Origin: Posidonia oceanica
Taxonomy: Eukaryota > Streptophyta > Magnoliopsida > Alismatales > Posidoniaceae
Assembly (NCBI GenBank): GCA_037176725.1
Contig: JAZBRS010000020.1
Coordinates: 89,164,001-89,228,000 of the forward strand
Direction: 5' to 3'
DNA: 64,000 bases
The position numbers and the translations under genes are program-made. The notes under the pieces are model-generated. The model ran no database searches. It was not told where the DNA came from and saw only the letters and a list, made by a program, of their open reading frames with translations. This document shows positions 22,536-35,300 of this stretch, one piece after another; position 1 is the first letter of the stretch; each line of letters opens with the position of its first letter.

Positions 22536-23590
22536 TGACTTCGAAAAGGCACGCAAAGGCGCTCGTCCTCAAATTAATGAAGCGAGCAAACATGAGCACG
22601 AAGGGGCATGTAATGGCTTGTCCTCAAATTTCGGAAGCAAGCAAACAAACAGACGTGAATTCGAAAAGGCACGCAAAGGAGCTCATCCTCAAATTAAGGA
22701 AGCGAGCGAACATGACCACGAAGGGGCATGTAAGGGTTTGTCCTCAAATTACGGAAGCAAGCAAACAAACAGACGTTACTTCGAATGGGCACGCAGAGGA
22801 GCTTGTCCTCAAATTAAGGAAGCGAGCAAACATGGCTACGAAGGGGCCAGTAAGGGCTTGTCCTCAAATTAAGAAGCAAGCAAACAAACAGACGTGACTT
22901 CGAAAAGGCATGCAAAGGCGCTTGTACTCAAATTAAGGAAGCGAGCAAACTTGACCATGATGAGGCATGTAAGGGCTAGTCCTCAAATTTAGGAAGCTAG
23001 CAAACAAACGGACGTGACATCGAAAAGGCACGCAAAGACGCTCGTCCCAAAATTGAGTAAGCGAGCGAACCTGACCACGATGGCGCATGTAAGGACTTGT
23101 CCTCAAATTACAGAAGCAAGTAATCAAACAGACGTGATTTGAAAAGGCACGCAAAGCCATTCGTCCTCAAATTATTTAAGCGAGCAAACATGACCATGAA
23201 GGGGCATGTATGGGCTTGTCCTCAATTTAAGGAAGCAAGCAGACAAACGGACGTGACTTCGAAAAGGCTCGCAATGGCGCTCGTACTCAAATTAAGGAAG
23301 CGAGCAAACATGGTCATGAAAGGGCATATAAAGGCATGTCCTTAAATTAAGGAAGCAAGCCAACCAACAGACGTGACAATGAAAAAGCACGCAAAGGCGC
23401 TCGTCCTCAAATTAAGGAAGCGAGCAAACTTGACCACAAAGGGGCATGTAAGCGCTAGTCCTCAAAATAAGGAAGGAAGCAAACAAACAGACGTGACTTC
23501 GAAAAGGCACGTAGAGGTGCTCATCCTCAAATTAAGGAAGCGAGCAAACATGACCATGAAGGGGCATGTAAGGGCTTGTCCTTAAATTAT
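22536..23590 (+). repeat. ~1.1-kb block, copy 2 of 3
   Basis: Carries the AAATTAAGAAGCAAGC monomer (~22868), the GTGATTTGAAAAGGC monomer (~23132) and GACAATGAAAAAGCACGC (23374). It sits immediately right of the end of the 3.7-kb block (22460) and immediately left of the second 2.1-kb block (23613), so it is the piece inserted between two larger duplications. Confidence 0.8.
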
Positions 23591-23612
23591 GGAAGCAAGC
23601 AAAGAAACCGAC

Positions 23613-25610
23613 GTGACTTTGAAAAGGCATGCAAAGGTGCTCGTCCTCAAATTAAGGAAGCGAGCTAACTTGACCACGAAGGGGCATGTAAGGGCTTGTC
23701 CTCAAATTAAGGAAGCAAGTAAACAAATAGACGTAACTTCGAAAAGGCACACACAGGCGCTCGTCCTCAAATTAAGGAAGCGAGCAAACATGACCACGAA
23801 GGGGCTTGTAAGGCTTGTCCTCAAATTAAGGAAGTAAGCAAACAAACAGACTTGACTTCGAAAAGGCACGCGAATGCCCTCGTCCTCAAATTAAGGAAGG
23901 GAGCAAACATGACCGTGATGGGGCATATAAGGGCTTGTCCTGTAATTATGGAAGCAAGCAAACAAATAGACGTGACTTCGAAAAGGGATGCAAAGTTGCT
24001 TGTCCACGAATTAACGAAGCGAACAAACATGACCACGAAGGGACATGTATGGGCGTGTCCTCAAATATAGGAAGCAAGCAAACAAACAGACGTGACTTCG
24101 AGAATGCACGCAAAGGTGCTCGTCCACAAATTTAGGAAGCGAGCAAACGTGACAATGAAGGGGCATCCAAGGGCTTGTCGTGTAATTAAGGAAGCATGCA
24201 AACAAACAGACGTGAATTCGAAATGGCACGCGAAGGCGCACGTCGTCAAATTAAGGAAGCGAGCAAACATGACTACGAAGGGGCTTCTAAGGGCTTGTTC
24301 TCAAATAAAGGAAGCAAGCAAACAAACAGACGTGACATCGAAAAGGCACGCAAAGGCGCTCGTCCTCAAATTATGGAAGCGAGCAAACTTAACCATGAAG
24401 GGGCATGAAAGGGCTTGTCCTCAAATTGAGGAAGCAAGTAAACAAACAGATGTGACATCGAAAAGGCACGCAAAGGCGCTCGTCATTAAATTAATGAAGC
24501 AAGCAAACATGACCACGAAGGGGCATGTTATGGCTTGTCCTCAAATTTCGGAAGCAAGCAAACAAACAGACGTGAATTCGAAAAGGCATGCAAAGGCGCT
24601 CATCCTCAAATTATGGAAGCGAGCGAACTTGACCACGAAGGGGCATGTAAGGGTTTGTCCTCAAATTACGGAAGCAAGCAAACAAACAGACGTTACTTCG
24701 AATGGGCACGCAGAGGAGCTTGTCCTCAAATTAAGGAAGCGAGCAAACATGGCTACGAAGGGGCCTGTAAGGGCTTGTCCTCAAATTAAGAAGCAAGCAA
24801 ACAAACAGACGTGACTTCGAAAAGGCACGCAAAGGCGCTTGTACTCAAATTAAGGAAGCGAGCAAACTTGACCATGAAGAGGCATGTAAGGGCTAGTCCT
24901 CAAATTTAGGAAGCTAGCAAACAAACAGACGTGACATTGAAAAGGCACGCAAAGACGCTCGTCCTAAAATTGAGTAAGCGAGCGAACATGACCACGATGG
25001 CGCATGTAAGGACATGTCCTCAAATTACTGAAGCAAGCAATCAAACAGACGTGATTTGAAAAGGCACGCAAAGCCATTCGTCCTCAAATTATTTAAGCGA
25101 GCAAACATGACCATGAAGGGGCATGTATGGGCTTGTCCTCAATTTAAGGAAGCAAGCAGACAAACGGACGTGACTTCGATATGGCTCGCAATGGCGCTCG
25201 TCCTCAAATTAAGGAAGCGAGCAAACAAGGTCATGAAAGGGCATATAAAGGCATGTCCTTAAATTACGGAAGCAAGCCAACCAACAGACGTGACAATGAA
25301 AAAGCACGCAAAGGCGCTCGTCCTCAAATTAAGGAAGCGAGCAAACTTGACCACGAAGGGGCATGTAAGCGCTAGTCCTCAAAATAAGGAAGGAAGCAAA
25401 CAAACAGACGTGACTTCGAAAAGGCACGTAGAGGCGCTCATCCTCAAATTATGGAAGCGAGCAAACTTGACCATGATGGGGCATGTAAGGGCTTGTCCTT
25501 AAATTATGGAAGCAAGCAAAGAAACCGACGTGACTTCGAAAAGGCATGCAAAGGCGCTCGTCCTCAAATTAAGGAAGCGAGCAAAATTGACCACGAAGGG
25601 GCATGCAAGG
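23613..25610 (+). repeat. Second copy of the ~2.1-kb block (16551-18670)
   Basis: Follows the same order of variant monomers as 16551-18670. It ends at an AAGGGGTTGTCC monomer (25607), after which one monomer present in the first copy (about 18690-18760) is missing, and the next duplicated block begins at ~25627. Confidence 0.82.
24453..25510 (+). repeat. ~1.1-kb block, copy 3 of 3
   Basis: Same variant order, with the AAATTAAGAAGCAAGC monomer at ~24785 and GACAATGAAAAAGCACGC at 25291. It is contained in the second copy of the 2.1-kb block and is 1,917 bp to the right of copy 2. Confidence 0.8.
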
Positions 25611-25626
25611 GGTTGTCCTCAAATTA

Positions 25627-28600
25627 AGGAAGCGAGCAAACATGACCACGAAGGGGCATGTAGGGCTTGTCTTCAAATTAAGGAAGCAAGCAAACAAACA
25701 GACGTGACTTCGAAAAGGGACGCAAAGGCACTCGACCACGAATTAACGTAGCGAACAAAAATGACCATGAAGGGACAAGTTTGGGTGTGTCCCCAAATAT
25801 TGGAAGCAAGCGAACTAACAGACGTGACTCCGAGAATGCACGCAAAGGTGCTCATCCACAAATTAAGGAAGCGAGCAAACATGACCACGAAGGGCATGTA
25901 TGGGCTTGTCCTCAAATTAGGCGAGCAAGCAAACAAACAGACGTGACTTCAAAAAGGCTCGCAAAGTCGCTCGTCCTCAAATTAAGGAAGCAAGCAAACG
26001 TGACTATTAAGGGGCACGTAACGGCTTGTCCGCAAATTAAGGAACTAAGCAAACAAACAGACGAGATTTCGATAAGGCACGCAAAGGTGCTCGTCCTCAA
26101 ATTATGGAAGCGAGCAAACCTGACCACAACGGGGCATGTAAGGGCATGTCCTCAAATTAAGGATCCAAGCAAACAAACAGACTTGACTTCGATAAGGAAC
26201 GCAAAGGCGCCCTTCCACAAATTTAGGAAGCGAGCAAACTTGACTACGAGGGGGCAAGTAAGGGCTTGTCCTCAAGTTAAGGAAGCAAGCAAACAAACAG
26301 ACGTGACTTCAAAAAGACACGCAAAGGCGCTCATCCTCAAATTAAGGAAGTGAGCAAACATGACCACGAAGGGGCATGTTTGGGCTTGTCCTCAAATTAA
26401 GGAAACAAGCAAACAAACGGACGTGACATCGAAACGGCACGCAAAGACGCTCGTCCGAAAATTGAGTAAGTGACAGACATGACCACGAAGGCGCATGTAA
26501 GGGCTTGTCCTCAAATTAAGGAAGCAAGCAAACAAACAGACGTGACTTAAAAAGGCACGCAAAGGCGCTCGTCCTCAAATTAAGAAAGCGAGCAAACATG
26601 ACCACGAAGGGTCATGTAAGGGCTTGTCCTCAAATTAAGGAGGCAAACAAACAAACAGACGTGACTTCGAAAAGGCACGCAAAGGCGCTCGTTCTCAAAT
26701 TATGGAAGTGAGCGAACATGACCACGAAGGGCCATGTATGGGCTTGTCCTCAAATTAAGGAAGTAAGCAAACGAACAGACGTGACTTCGAAAAGGCGGGC
26801 AAAGGTGCTCATCCTCAAATTATGGAAACGAGCAAACTGGACCACGAAAGGGCATGTAACGGCTTGTCCTCAAATTTTGGAAGCAAGCAAACAAACAGAC
26901 GTAACTTCGAAAAGGCAAGCAATGGTGCTTGTCCTCGAAGCGAGCAAACAGGACCACGAAGGGGCATGACGGGGCTGGTCCTCAAATTAAGGAAGCAAGC
27001 AGACGGACATACGTGACTTCGAAAAGGCACGCAAAGGCACTCGTCCTCAAATCAAGGTAGCGAGCAAACATGACGACGAAGGGGCAAGTAAGGGCTTGTC
27101 CTCAAATTACAGAAGCAAGCAATCAAATAGACGTGATTTCCAAAAGGCATGCAAAGCCGCTCGTCCGCAAATTAAGGAAGCGAGCAAACATGACCAAGGA
27201 GGGGCATGTATGGGCTTGTCCTCAAATTAAGGAAGCAAGTAGACAAAGGGACGTGACTTCGAAAAGGCACGCAATGGCGCTCGTCCTCAAATTATGGAAG
27301 CGAGCAAACAAGGTCATGAAGGGGCATATAAAGGCTTGTCCATAAATTAAGGAAGCAAGCAAACCAACAGACGTGACTTCGAAAAGGCACGCAAAGGAGC
27401 TCGTCCTCAAATTAAGGAAGCGAGCAAACTTGACCACGAAGGGGCATGTAAGGGCTAGTCCTCCATTTAAGGAAGCAAGCAAACAAACAGACGTGATTCC
27501 CAAAGGCACGCAAAGGCACTCATCCTCAAATTAAGGAAGCGAGCAAACATGACCACGATGGGGCAGGTATGGGCTTGTCCTTAAATTAATGAAGCAAGCA
27601 AACTAACCGACGTGACTTCGAAAAGGCACGCAAAGGCGCTCGTCCTCAAATTAAGGAATCGAGCAAACTTGACCACGAAGGGGCATGTAAGGGCTTGTCC
27701 TCAAATTAAGGAAGCAAGTAAACAAATAGACGTGACTTCGAAAAGGCACGCACAGGCGCTCGTCCTCAAATTAAGGATGCAAGCTAACATTACCACGAAG
27801 GGGCTTGTAAGGCTTGTCCTCAAATTAAGGAAGTAAGCAAACAAACAGACTTGACTTCGAAAAGGCACGCGAATGCCCTCGTCCTCAAATTAAGGAAGGG
27901 AGCAAACATGACTGTGTTGGGGCATATAAGGGCTTGTCCTGTAATTAAGGAAGCAAGCAAACAAACAGACGTGACTTCGAAAAGGGATGCAAAGTTGCTT
28001 GTCCACGAAATAACGAAGCGAACAAACATGACCACGAAGGGACATGTATGGGCGTGTCCTCAAATATAGGAAGCAAGCGAACAAACAGACGTGACTTCGA
28101 GAATGCACGCAAAGGTGCTCGTCCACAAATTTAGGAAGCGAGCAAACGTGACTATGAATGGGCATCCAGGGGCTTGTCGTCAAATTAAGGAAGCATGCAA
28201 ACAAACAGACGTGAATTCGAAATGGCACGTGAAGGCGCTCGTCGTCAAATTAAGGAAGCGAGCAAACATGACAACGAAGGGGCTTGTCAGGGCTTGTTCT
28301 CAAAATAAGGAAGCAAGCAAACAAATAGACGTGACATCGAAAAGGCACGCATAGGCGCTCGTCCTCAAATTATGGAAGCGAGCAAACTTGACCATGAAGG
28401 GGCATGAAAGGGCTTGTCCTCAAATTGAGGAAGCAAGTAAACAGACAGACGTGACTTCGAAAAGGCACACAAAGGCGCTCGTCCACAAATTAAGGAAGCG
28501 AGCAAACATGACGTCGAAGGGGCATGTATGGGCTTGTCCTCAAATTAAGGAACTATGCAAACAAACAGACGTGACTTCGAAAAGGCACGCGAATGCCCTT

Positions 28601-29337
28601 ATCCTTAAAATAAGGAAGCGAGCAAACATGACCATGAAGGGGCATATAAGGGCATGTCCTCAAATTTAGGAAGCAAGCAAACAAATAGACGTGACTTCGA
28701 AATGGGACGCAACGGCTCTCGTCCACGAATTAACGAAGCGAACAAACATGACCTCGAAGGGACATGTATGGGCGTGTCCTCAAATATAGGAAGCTAGAAA
28801 ACAAACAGACGTGACTTCGAGAATGCACGCAAAGGAGCTCGTCCTCAAACTACGGAAGCGAGCAAACATGACCACGAAGGGCCATGTAAGGGTTTGTCCT
28901 CAAATTACGGAAGCAAGCAAACAAACAGACGTGACTTCGAAATGGCACGCAAAGGCCCTCGTCCTCAAATTAAGGAAGTGGGCAAACATGACTACGAAGG
29001 GGCTTGTATGGGCATGTCCTCAAATTAAAGAAGCATGCAAACAAACAGACGTGACTTCGAAAAGGCACGCAAAGGCGCTCGTCCTCAAATTAAGGAAGCG
29101 AGCAAACACGACCACGAATTGGCGTGTATGGGCTTGTCCTCAAATTATGGAAGCAAGCAAACAAACAGACGTGACTTCGAAAATGAACGCAAAGGCGCTC
29201 GTCCTCAAATTAAGGAAGTGAGCAAACATGACTACGAAGGGGCTTGTAAGGGCTAGTACTCAAATTAAGGTAGCAAGCAAACAAACAGACGTGACTACGA
29301 GACGGCTTGCAAAGGCGCTCATCCTCAAATTCAGGAA
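25627..29337 (+). repeat. Second copy of the 3.7-kb block (18750-22460)
   Basis: Monomer order and rare variants match the first copy through to ~29337. The following monomer then reads GACCACGAAGGGGCACG instead of GACCATGAAGGGGCATG, marking the breakpoint. A 2-bp deletion in this copy near 26473 (AAGTGACAGACATG against AAGTGAGCAGACATG) shifts the offset from 6,878 to 6,876. Confidence 0.88.
26155..27372 (+). repeat. Ten-monomer block, copy 3 of 3
   Basis: GGATCC at 26161 opens the same series, with the short monomer at 26933. It is nearly identical to copy 2 (a few differences per several hundred bases in the stretches compared), as expected from the larger duplication 18750-22460 to 25627-29337. 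A more distant relative with the same GGATCC and ACTTGAC variants starts at 40607. Confidence 0.85.
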
Positions 29338-32300
29338 GCGAGCAAACATGACCACGAAGGGGCACGTATGGGCTTGTCATCAAATAAAGGAAGCATGCAA
29401 ACTAATAGACGTGACTTCGAAAAGGGACGCAAAGGCGCTCGTCCTCAAATTAAGGAAGCAAGCCAACTTGACCATGAAGGGGCACGTAAGGGCTTGTCCT
29501 CAAATTAGGGAAGGAAGCAAACAAACAGACGTGACATCGAAAAGGCAGGCAAAGGCACTCGTCCTCAAATTAAGGAAGCGAGCAAACATGGCCATGAAGG
29601 GGCATGTAAGCGCTTGTCCTCAAAATATGGAAGCAAGCAAACCAGCAGACGTGACTTCGAAAAGGCACGCAAATGCGCTCGTCCTCAAATTATGGAAGCA
29701 AGCTAACTGGACCACGAAAGGGCATGTTACGGCTTGTCCTCAAATTTAGGAAGCAAGCAAACAAACAGACATAACTTCGAAATGGCACGCAACGGTTCTC
29801 ATGCTCGAAGCGAGCAAACATGACCACGAAGGGGCATGTAAGGGCAGGTCCTCAAATTATGGAAGCAAGCAGACAAACTGACGTCACTTCGAAAAGGCAC
29901 GCATTGGCGCTCATCATCAAATTATGGATGCGAGCTAACATGGTCATGAAGGGGCATATAAAGGCTTGTCCTAAAATTGATGATGCAAGCAAACAAACGA
30001 ACGAGACTTCTAAAAGGCACGCAAAGGCACTCGTCCTCAAACTAAGGAAGCGAGCAAACTTGACCACGAAGGGGCACGTAAAGGCTTGTCCTCAAATTAA
30101 GGAAGCAAGCAAACTAACAGACGTGACTTCAAAAAGGCACGCCAAGGCGCTCGTCTTCAAATTGAGGAAGCGAGCAAACATGACCACAACGGGGCATGTA
30201 AGGGCATGTCCTCAAATTGATGAAGCAAGCAAACAAACAGACGTGTCTTCGAAAAGGCACACAAAGGTGCTCGTCCGTAAATTAAGGAAGCGAGCAAACT
30301 TGACCACGAAGGGGCATGTAAGGGCTTGTCCTCAAATTACGGAAGCAAGTAAACAAACAGACGTAACTTCGAAAAGACACGCAAAGCCGCTCGTCCTCAA
30401 ATTATGGAAGCGAGCAAACATGACCACGAAGGGGCATGTAAGGGCTTTTCCTCAAATTATGGAAGTAAGCAAACAAGCAGACGTGACTTTGAAAAGGGAC
30501 GAAAAGGTGCTCGTCCCTGAATTAACGAAGTGAGCAAACATGACCACAATGGCACATGAAAGGGCGTGTCCTCAAATATAGGAAGCAAGCAAACAAACAG
30601 ACGTGACTTCGGAAAGACACGCAACGGCGCTCATCCTCAAAGTATGGAATAGAGCAAACATGACTATAAAGGGGCATGCAAGGTCATGTCCTCAAATTAA
30701 GGAAGCAAGCAAACTAACATACGTGAATTCGAAATGGCACGCAAAGGCGCTCGTCCCCAAATTACGGAAGCGAGCAAACAAGACCACGAAGGTGCATGTA
30801 AGGGCTTGTACTCCAATTACGGAAGCAGGCATACATACAGACGTGACTTCGAAAAGGCACGCAAAGGCGCTCGTCCTCAAATTAAGGAAGCGAGCAAACC
30901 TGACTATGAAGGGGCTTGTAAGGGCTTGTCCTCAAATTGAGGAAGCATGCAAACGAACAGACATGACTACGAGATGGCACGCAAAGACGCTCGTCTTGAA
31001 ATTAAGGAAGCGAGCAAACATGACCACCAAGGGGCATGTATGGGCGTGTCCTCAAATAAAGGAAGCATGCAAACAAATAGACGTGACTTCAAAAAGGCAC
31101 GCGAAGGTGCTCGTCCGCAAATTAAGGTAGCGAGCAAACATGACCATGAAGGGGCATGTATGGGCGTTTCCTCAAACTAAGGAAGCAAGCAAACAAACAG
31201 ACGTGACTTCGAAAAGGCACGCAATGGTGCTCGTCCTCAAATTAAGGTAGCAAGCAAACATGACCACGAAGGGGCATGTATGGGCTTGTCCTCAAACAAA
31301 GGAAGCAAGCTAACAAACTGACATGACTTCAAAAAGGCACGCAAAGGCGCTCGTCCTTAAATTAAGGAAGTGAGCAAACTTGTCCACGAAGGGGCATGCA
31401 TGGGCTTGTCCTCAAATTAAGGAAGTATGCAAACAAACAGACGTGACTTCGAAATGGCACGCAAATGCACTCGTCCTCAAATTAAGGTAGTGAGCAAACC
31501 TGATCACGAAAGGGCTTGTCCACAAAATAAGGAAGCAAGCAAACAAACTGACATGACTTCGGGAAGGCACGCAAAGGCGCTCGTCCTCAAATTAAGGAAG
31601 CGAGCGAACATGACCACGAATGGGCAAGTAAGGGCATGTCGTCAAATTATATAAGTAAGCAAACAAACAGATGTGACTTCGAGAAGGCACGCGAGTGCAC
31701 CCGTTCAAAAATTTTGGAAGCGAGCAAACATGACCACGAAGGGGCACATAAGGGCTTGTCCTCAAATTAAGGAAGTATGCAAACAGACAGACGTGACTTC
31801 GAAATGGCACGCAAATGCCCGCATCCATAAATTAAGGAAGCGAGCAAACACTACCATGAAGGGGCATATAAGGGCTTGTCCTCAAATTAAGGAAGCAAGC
31901 AAACAAACAGACGTGACTTCGAGATTGCGCACATTGGTGCTCGTTCTCATAATAAGGAAGCGAGGAAACATGTCCACGAAGGGGCATGTAAGGGCCTGTC
32001 ATCAAATTATGGAAGCAAGCAAACAAACAGACGTGACTTTGAAAAAGCACGCAAAGGCGCTCGTCCTCAAATTACGGAATCGAGCAAACATGACCACGAA
32101 AGGGCATGTAAGGGCTTGTCCTCAAATTAAGGAAGCAAGCTAACAAACAGATGTGAATTCGAAATGGCACGCAATGGCGCTCGTCCTCAAATTAAGGAAG
32201 CGAGCAAACACGACCACGAAGGGGCATGTACGGGCTAGTCCTCAAATTATGGAAGCTAGTAAACAAACAGACGTGACTTCGAAAAGGCATGCAAAGGCGC

Positions 32301-35300
32301 TCGTCCTCAAATTAAGGAAGCGAGCAAACATGACTACGAAGGCGCATGTAACGGCTTGTCCTCAAATTAAGGAAGCAAGCAAACTAACAAACGTGACTTC
32401 GAAAAGGCACGCAATGGCGCTCGTCCTCAAATTATGGAAACGAGCAAACATGACCACGAAGGAGCATGTATGGGCTTGTCCTCAAATAAAGGAAGCATGC
32501 AAACAAATAGACGTGACTTCGAATGGGCACGCAAAGGCGCTTCTCCTCAAATTAAGGTAGCGAGCAAACTTGACCACGAAAGGGCATGTAAGGGCATGTC
32601 CTCAAATTAAGGAAGCACGCAAATAAACAGACGCGACTTCGAAATGGCACGCAAAGGCGCTCGTCCTCAAATTATGGAAGAGAGCAAACATTACCACGAA
32701 GGGGCACGCATCGGCCTGTCCTCAAATTAAGGAAGCAAGCAAACCAACAGACGTGACTTCGAAAAGGCACGCAAAGGCGCTCGTCCACAAATTATGGAAG
32801 CGAGCAAACCGGACCACGAATGGGCATGTAACGGCTTGTCCTCAAATTTAGGAAGCAAGCAAACAAACAGACGTAACTTCGAAAAGGCACGCAAAGGTGC
32901 TCGTCCTTGAAGCGAGCAAGCCTGACCACGAAGGGGCATGTAAGGGCTGGTCCACAAATTAAGGAAGCAGGCAGACAAACTGACGTGACTACGAAAAGGC
33001 ATGCAAAGGCGCTTATCCTCAAATTAAGGAAGCGAGCAAACGTGACTACGAAGGGGCATGTAAGGGCTCGTCCTCAATTTAAGGAAGTAAGCAAACAAAC
33101 TGACGTGACTTCGAAAAAGCATGCAAAGGCACTCGTCCTCAAATTACGGGAGCGAGCAAACTTGACCATGAAGGGCATGTAAGGGCTTGTCCTCAAATTA
33201 TGAAAGCAAGCAAAGAACAGACGTGACTTCGAGAAGGCACGCAATGGCGTTCGTCCTCAAATTAAGGGAGCGAGCAAGCTTGACCACGACGGGGCAAGTA
33301 AGGGCTTGACCTAAAATTAAGGAAGCAAGCAAACAAACAGACTTGACGTCGAGAAGGCACGCAATGGCGCTCGTCCTCAAATTATGGAAGCGAGCAAACA
33401 TGTCCACGAAGGGGCAAGTATGGGCTCTTCCTCAAATAAAGGTAGCACGCAAACAAATAGACGTGACTTCGAAAAGGCACGCAAAGGCGCTCATCTTCTA
33501 ATTACGGAAGCGAGCAAACATCACCACGAAGGGGCTTGTCAGGGATTGTCCTCAAATAAAGGAAGCATGCCAACAAATAGACGTGACTTCGAACGGGCAC
33601 GCAATGGCGCTCGTCCACAAATTAAGGAAGCGAGCAAACTTGACCTTGAAGGGGAATGTATGGGCTTGTCCTCATATTAAGGAAGTAAGCAAACCAACAG
33701 ACGTGACTTCGAAAAGGAATGCAAAGGCGCTCGTCCTCAAATTGTGGAAGCGAGCAAACATGACCGCAAAAGGGCACGTAACGGCTTGTCCTCAAACTAA
33801 GGAGGCAAGCAAACAATCATACGTAACATTGAAAAGGCACGCAAAGGGGCTCATCCTCAACGCGAGCAAACTTGACCACGAAGGGGCAAGTAAGGGCTTG
33901 TCCACAAATTAAGGAAGCAAGCAGACAAACAGACGTGACTACGAAAAGACACGCAAAGGCGGTCGTCCTCAAATTAAGGAAGCGAGCAAACATGACCAAG
34001 AAGGGGCCTGCTACGGCTTGTCCTCAAATTAAGGAAACAAGCAAACAAACAGACGTGACTTCGAAAAGGCATGCAAAGGCGCTCGTCCTCAAATTAACGA
34101 AGTGAGCAAACATGACTACGAAGGGGCATGTAAGGGCTCGTCCTCAAATTAAGGAAGCAAGCAGACAAATAGATGTGACTTCAAAAAGGCATGCAAAGGC
34201 GCTCGTCCTCAAATTAAGGAAGCGAGCAAACTTGACCACGAAGGGGCATGTAAGGGCTTGTCCTCAAATTAAGGAAGCAAGCAAAGAAACAGACGTGACT
34301 TTGAAACGGCACGCAAAGGCGCTCGTCCTCAAATTAAGGAAGTGAGCAAACATGACCATGAAGGGGCATGTAAGGGCTTGTCCTCAAATTAAGGAAGCAA
34401 GCAAACCAACAGACGTGACTTCGGAAAGGCACGCAATGGCGCTCGTCCTCAAATTTTGGAAGCGAGCAAATAGGACAACGAATGGGCATGTAACGGCTTG
34501 TCCTCAAATTTAGGAAGCAAGCAAACAAACAGACGTAACTTCGAAAAGGCACGCAAAGGTGCTCGTCCTAGAAGCGAGCAAACCTGACCACGAAGGGGCA
34601 TGCAAGGGCTGGTCCTCAAAATAAGGAAGCAAGCAGACAAACTGACGTGACTTCGAAAAGGCACGCAAAGGCGCTCGTTCTCAAATTATGGAAGCGAGCA
34701 AACGTGACTACGAAGGGGCATCTATGGGCTCGTCCTCAAATTATGGAAGCAAGCCAACAAACATACATGATTTCGAAAAGGCACGTAAAGGCGCTCGTCC
34801 TCAAATTAAGGAAGCGAGTAAACTTGACCACGAAGGGGCATGTAAGGGCTTGTCCTCAAATTAAGGAAGCAAACAAACCAACAGACGTGACTTCGGAAAG
34901 GCACGCAAAGGCGCTCGTCCTCAAATTATGGAAGCGTTCAAACTGGACAACGAATGGGCATGCAACGGCTTGTCCTCAAATTTAGGAAGCAAGCAAACAA
35001 ACAGACGTAACTTCGAAAAGGCACGCAAAGGTGCTCGTCCTAGAAGCGAGCAAACCTGACTACGAAGGGGCATGCAAGGGCTAGTACTCAAATTAAGGAA
35101 GCAAGCAGTCAAACTGACGTGACTTCGAAAAGGCACGCAAAGGCGCTCGTCGTCAAATTACGGAAGCGAGCAAACATGACTACGAAGGGGCATGTAAGGG
35201 CTTGTCCTCAAATTAAGGAAGTAAGCAAACAAACAGATGTGGCCTCGAAAAGGCACGCAAAGGAGCTCGTCCTCAAATTAAGGGAGCGAGCAAACTTGAC

